64,000 bases of DNA from Hyaloscypha bicolor E (taxonomy: Eukaryota; Ascomycota; Leotiomycetes; Helotiales; Hyaloscyphaceae): NCBI RefSeq assembly GCF_002865645.1, contig NW_020194541.1:413181-477180 (forward strand). Reading direction: 5' to 3'. The notes under the pieces were generated by a model that was given only the letters and a program-made list of their open reading frames with translations, ran no database searches and was not told where the DNA came from. Shown piece after piece: positions 60,601 through 64,000 of this stretch. Every line of letters begins with the position of its first letter. The first letter of the stretch is position 1. The translations under genes were made by a program, and so were the position numbers.

Positions 60601-63600
60601 TGTTTTTTTAATACTCTTTCTTAGGGTATATTCTCTCGAATATATTAATCTTATACTTTTATTTCCCTAGCTTTTCTATTTCCAGTTATTTCTAGTATTT
60701 CCTTAAATCTCTTAAAACTATTATAAGTAGTAGTTTTATTATTCTATTAGTAACTATTTCAGCTATTAGAATATAAGTTATCTGGGGCTTTTATATCTCT
60801 ATAAGGTCCTAAATAAAGTAATAGGCAATTATAATATACTTAAAATTATTATAAAAATAAGGGGTTTTGGCTAAAGTAATTGCTTTCTAATTATTTCCTA
60901 ATATATAGACTTTAATTTCATTCTTTCTAATATATTATAGTCGGCCTAAATCCCTAAAGATTTATATAACCTATTACTCTTATTTTATATATATAGTAAG
61001 TATTATATATTCTAATTTATAGCTTAAAATAGCTATTAAATACTACTTCTTACTTAACTATAAGATTGGCCCTCTATAGAATATTATAATCTATTCTCTA
61101 ATACTTTTCCAATTAGTTTTATTACTGGCCTAATTAATATTAGAGTAAAAAGTAAAATATTTAAACTCTTTTCTAGAATTATAGTAAATCTTTTGGTTTA
61201 GTATAAATTAAAAATACTTTATTAAATTCTTAAATATATATTTGTAATACTCGATTAAATTACTTATAAACTATACTAATTTACTAAATATAAACATAAT
61301 ATTCAAATAAGTTAGTACTATTATAAATATAAGATATCTAATACTCTATTAATATTCTATAATATTAATTCTCTTATTTTCTGAAATAACTACTTATTAT
61401 AACTTATAATTAGATACTAGAATGAATTTCTTTTTATAAGACTTTTATATAATTCCAAAGCAATTAAGAACTATTACTAAATACTATTTTTAGTTAAAAT
61501 AAATAGTATAATTCTTTTTATTTCTAATAACTCTATAACTAAGAATCTTAGAGATTTCTCCTAAAGGCTTAGCCTTAAATCTACTAAATAATTAGATAAA
61601 GAACTAGTCTATATCTAATTTATTCTCTATAGCAGTAATAATATTATTAATATAAATAAGGAGCTTAATAACTCTATTTATATATAAATACAGGTTAGCT
61701 AAACTTTATATAAAACCCTAATCTTTTATCTCTTAATAAATTAGTTAATTCCAGTTTCATACGGCTTGCTTTAGTTTATATAAGCTTTATAGCGCCTTAA
61801 ATACAAATCCGTTCTTAATATTTATATCCTAAAAAGGCTTTAAATAAATCTTCTCTTTTAGATATAATTCTATAAATATATTCTTAATATTAAACTAGTA
61901 ATACTTTAGATCCTCTTTAATAATTATTACTAAAAAAAATCAAAATATATCTATTCTTATTATTAAAGCAAATATCTAATTATAATTTTTACCTTTAATT
62001 TATATAAATTCTTATATAACTAGCCTTGCCTTATATTACTCGACTTCTTTATTAAAAGTGAGTTTAAGATTAAAACCCTATTTATAATTAACTAAATTAG
62101 CTTCTTCTAGATAAAGAACTTCGTTTTAAATATTATTTTCTAATAATTAAATTATTTTATTTAAAGTTATTTATTTCTAGAACTTCTTATATATAGAATT
62201 ATTTACTACTTCTTTATAAAATATTAGAATTGGGATTTTAGCCTTTACTTTTACTATAAATATATAGTTAAGAATCTCTTCTATAGCTAGCTAGTTATCT
62301 AATAATATCTAGTCTTTATTCTAAAAGTAAATAATTATAGCTCAAATAACTTTTACTAAATACTTACTTTCCTTAATATTTTCTTCTCTTTTTTGCTTAA
62401 GATACTTAATAAAGTATTAATAAGTTATACTTGTACTCGATATAATACTTATATTTAATTAATTAACTAGTATATCTTCTAGAATATCCGAAATAAAATT
62501 ATTAGATTTAGTATTTATAACTAATAATTATATAATTGTCTTCTTATATATAGAGATCCGAGATATTAGTATTATTAAGGCTTAATTTATATTATTAAGA
62601 ATAAGAAATAGAGTTAAATTATTTTATAATCTAGTAATTAGCTATTTATAAAAATTAGAATTTTATTTATTATTATTCTATTTCTTATAAACTATTAATT
62701 TAGAATTACTATTTTCTATATTTGTCTCTATAAAGCTTAGAATATCTATTAAGCCCTAATATAATAGAATAACTATTTATAGAATTAAACTTGGCTTTTC
62801 TATAAATATTTCTATTAAAGAAATATCTTTCTTTAGTTATTTAGTTACTAGTTAATTTATTACTATATTTAATATATTATAAAGGCCATTTGGTTCTTAT
62901 AATTACAAGTTAATTATATCTTCTTTAATAAGTTTATTAATTTATATAATATTATATCTAATTATTTATTTATATTCTAGAGAATATATTCGAAAATACT
63001 TTATAGTTTCTTTCTTATATTCTATAAATATATCTATTTATCTGGAATTAATAAACTTATTCTTATATTTATATTTATTTATAGATTTCTTATTTTTATA
63101 AAAGAAATACTTATATTTCTATATTCAAATATAATTAATTCTTGGCTTTTCTCTAGAAAATATTTATTTGAAACAAACCCTTTTATTATTTAGCTTTAGC
63201 TTATTATATATATAATTCCGGATATAATACTTTGCCTTAGCTACTTTATTTCAGAACTCTAATAGCAAATTTGCTTCCTCTAGTAAAGTATATATATTAT
63301 TCTCTATAATCTATATATTTCTTTTAGCTGGTTTATTCTAGTATAATAATATTATTATTATACTTTATAATTCTATATTTTAATAGGTTTTCTAGCTTTA
63401 TATTACTTTAAATAATTCCGGGATATTATCTAATTATATTTTCTTAATTAGTTTCTTTATCTTATATTTAATATTAAGCTTTTAAGTTTATAAATATTAT
63501 ATAGTTATATATTTTAATTCTATTAATAAGATCTATTTCTTTTATATTATATTATTAAAGATTAGAAGGAAATAATTATAGCTATTAATAAAGGTCGAGA

Positions 63601-64000
63601 ATAGGCTTATTATATTAAATTAAATTAGAGCTAAGATTATAATCTTATTCTTTATTTTTATTAAAGAATAGATTTTATAAAGCTCGATATTATATAGGAT
63701 CTCAATTATTTTATCAAAAGTTATAACTTTATAAAAATAATATAATTTATTTAATTTAAAATAACTAAATTTCCTATATATAAGTTTATATCTAGTAATA
63801 GTAATTATTTCTATTAAAGTCTAATATAAGTAAATAATTAGAGATTTTAAATTCTTTTCTTTTTATTTAATACTTTTATTTCTAATTTCTTTATTATTCG
63901 GCTTTATAATCGGCTGTTTATAAGAATTAGTATCTTATATATTAATTTTAGTTCATATAAATATAACTTGCTTTTCTTTTTCTAATACTATATAAAAGAT
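60601..64000 (-). mobile_element. Third copia-type retrotransposon relic (different family), runs off the window
   Basis: A Ty1/copia RT is readable on the minus strand (61690-62110). Upstream coding sequence, including integrase, would lie toward 64000 but is too degraded to name. No LTR was identified. Its sequence differs from copia-1 and copia-2. Confidence 0.65.
61690..62110 (-). pseudogene. Ty1/copia reverse transcriptase, canonical RVT_2 type
   Basis: The minus strand reads LTFNKEVE*YKARLVI*EFI, then KNYN*IFALIIRIDIF, FNIKNIFIELYLKEKIYLKP, and KASRMKLELTNLLRDKRL. These match KxRYKARLVxxGFxQ, TFAPVVRxxTxR, DVKxAFLxxxLxExIYMxxP and LKQAPxxW of RVT_2. The first catalytic Asp region reads FNIKN instead of FDIKN (GAT or GAC to AAT or AAC), a RIP-type change, and Trp and Gln codons are stops. 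Confidence 0.82.

Overview
The window looks like a chromosome segment of a filamentous ascomycete (Pezizomycotina). Most of it is extremely A+T-rich, TpA-dominated DNA with stop codons in every frame. Fragments of transposon proteins can still be read in it, with Trp and Gln codons turned to stops and acidic residues turned to Asn or Lys. That is the footprint expected of repeat-induced point mutation (RIP, C-to-T at CpA). Embedded islands of balanced base composition carry a Zn2Cys6 regulator, two small or partial genes, one decayed multi-exon gene with fungal-type splice signals, and several short inverted-repeat elements. No rRNA, tRNA, CRISPR or prokaryotic feature was seen.

Layout. 1-4735: RIP-degraded DNA with one MITE (1029-1543). 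4736-9290: gene island with a cluster-type Zn2Cys6 transcription factor (5104-6660, minus), a GC-rich minisatellite just upstream of it, a candidate first exon of a single-pass membrane protein (7147-7354, minus), a pogo-type MITE (7841-8288) inside a small tandem repeat, a 118-bp palindromic MITE, and an unidentified GC-rich ORF (8767-9066, minus). About 9640-30573: a four-level nest. A hAT transposon is split by a Ty1/copia retrotransposon (10419-28497), whose left LTR is split by a Ty3/gypsy retrotransposon (10455-22534, minus), which carries a Tc1/mariner element (14431-15777). 30655-34785: a second hAT element with an exact 8-bp target duplication, carrying a much less damaged 780-bp element with near-identical arms. 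34786-39262: a second island with a decayed gene (about 35129-38213) of an uncharacterised fungal family and a non-autonomous hAT (38314-38762). 39263-43403: a 985-bp foldback element, a Tc1/mariner relic (40583-42319) and a GAGTA-rich non-autonomous hAT (42646-43403). 43412-52749: relics, then a second gypsy copy (46867 onward, plus) split by a pogo/Fot1-type element (49652-52626) that is itself split by a MITE (49933-50376). 52750-64000: a second copia copy (minus), an unclassified relic split by another MITE (58286-58713), and part of a different copia element (minus) running off the window.

No pathway is assembled here. The only gene that looks functional is the Zn2Cys6 regulator, of a type that often controls secondary-metabolite clusters, but no biosynthetic enzyme is visible beside it. 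The main interest is the record of insertions. Several insertion events can be proved inside the window by comparing filled and empty sites, and several short MITE families appear to have inserted after the main wave of RIP.
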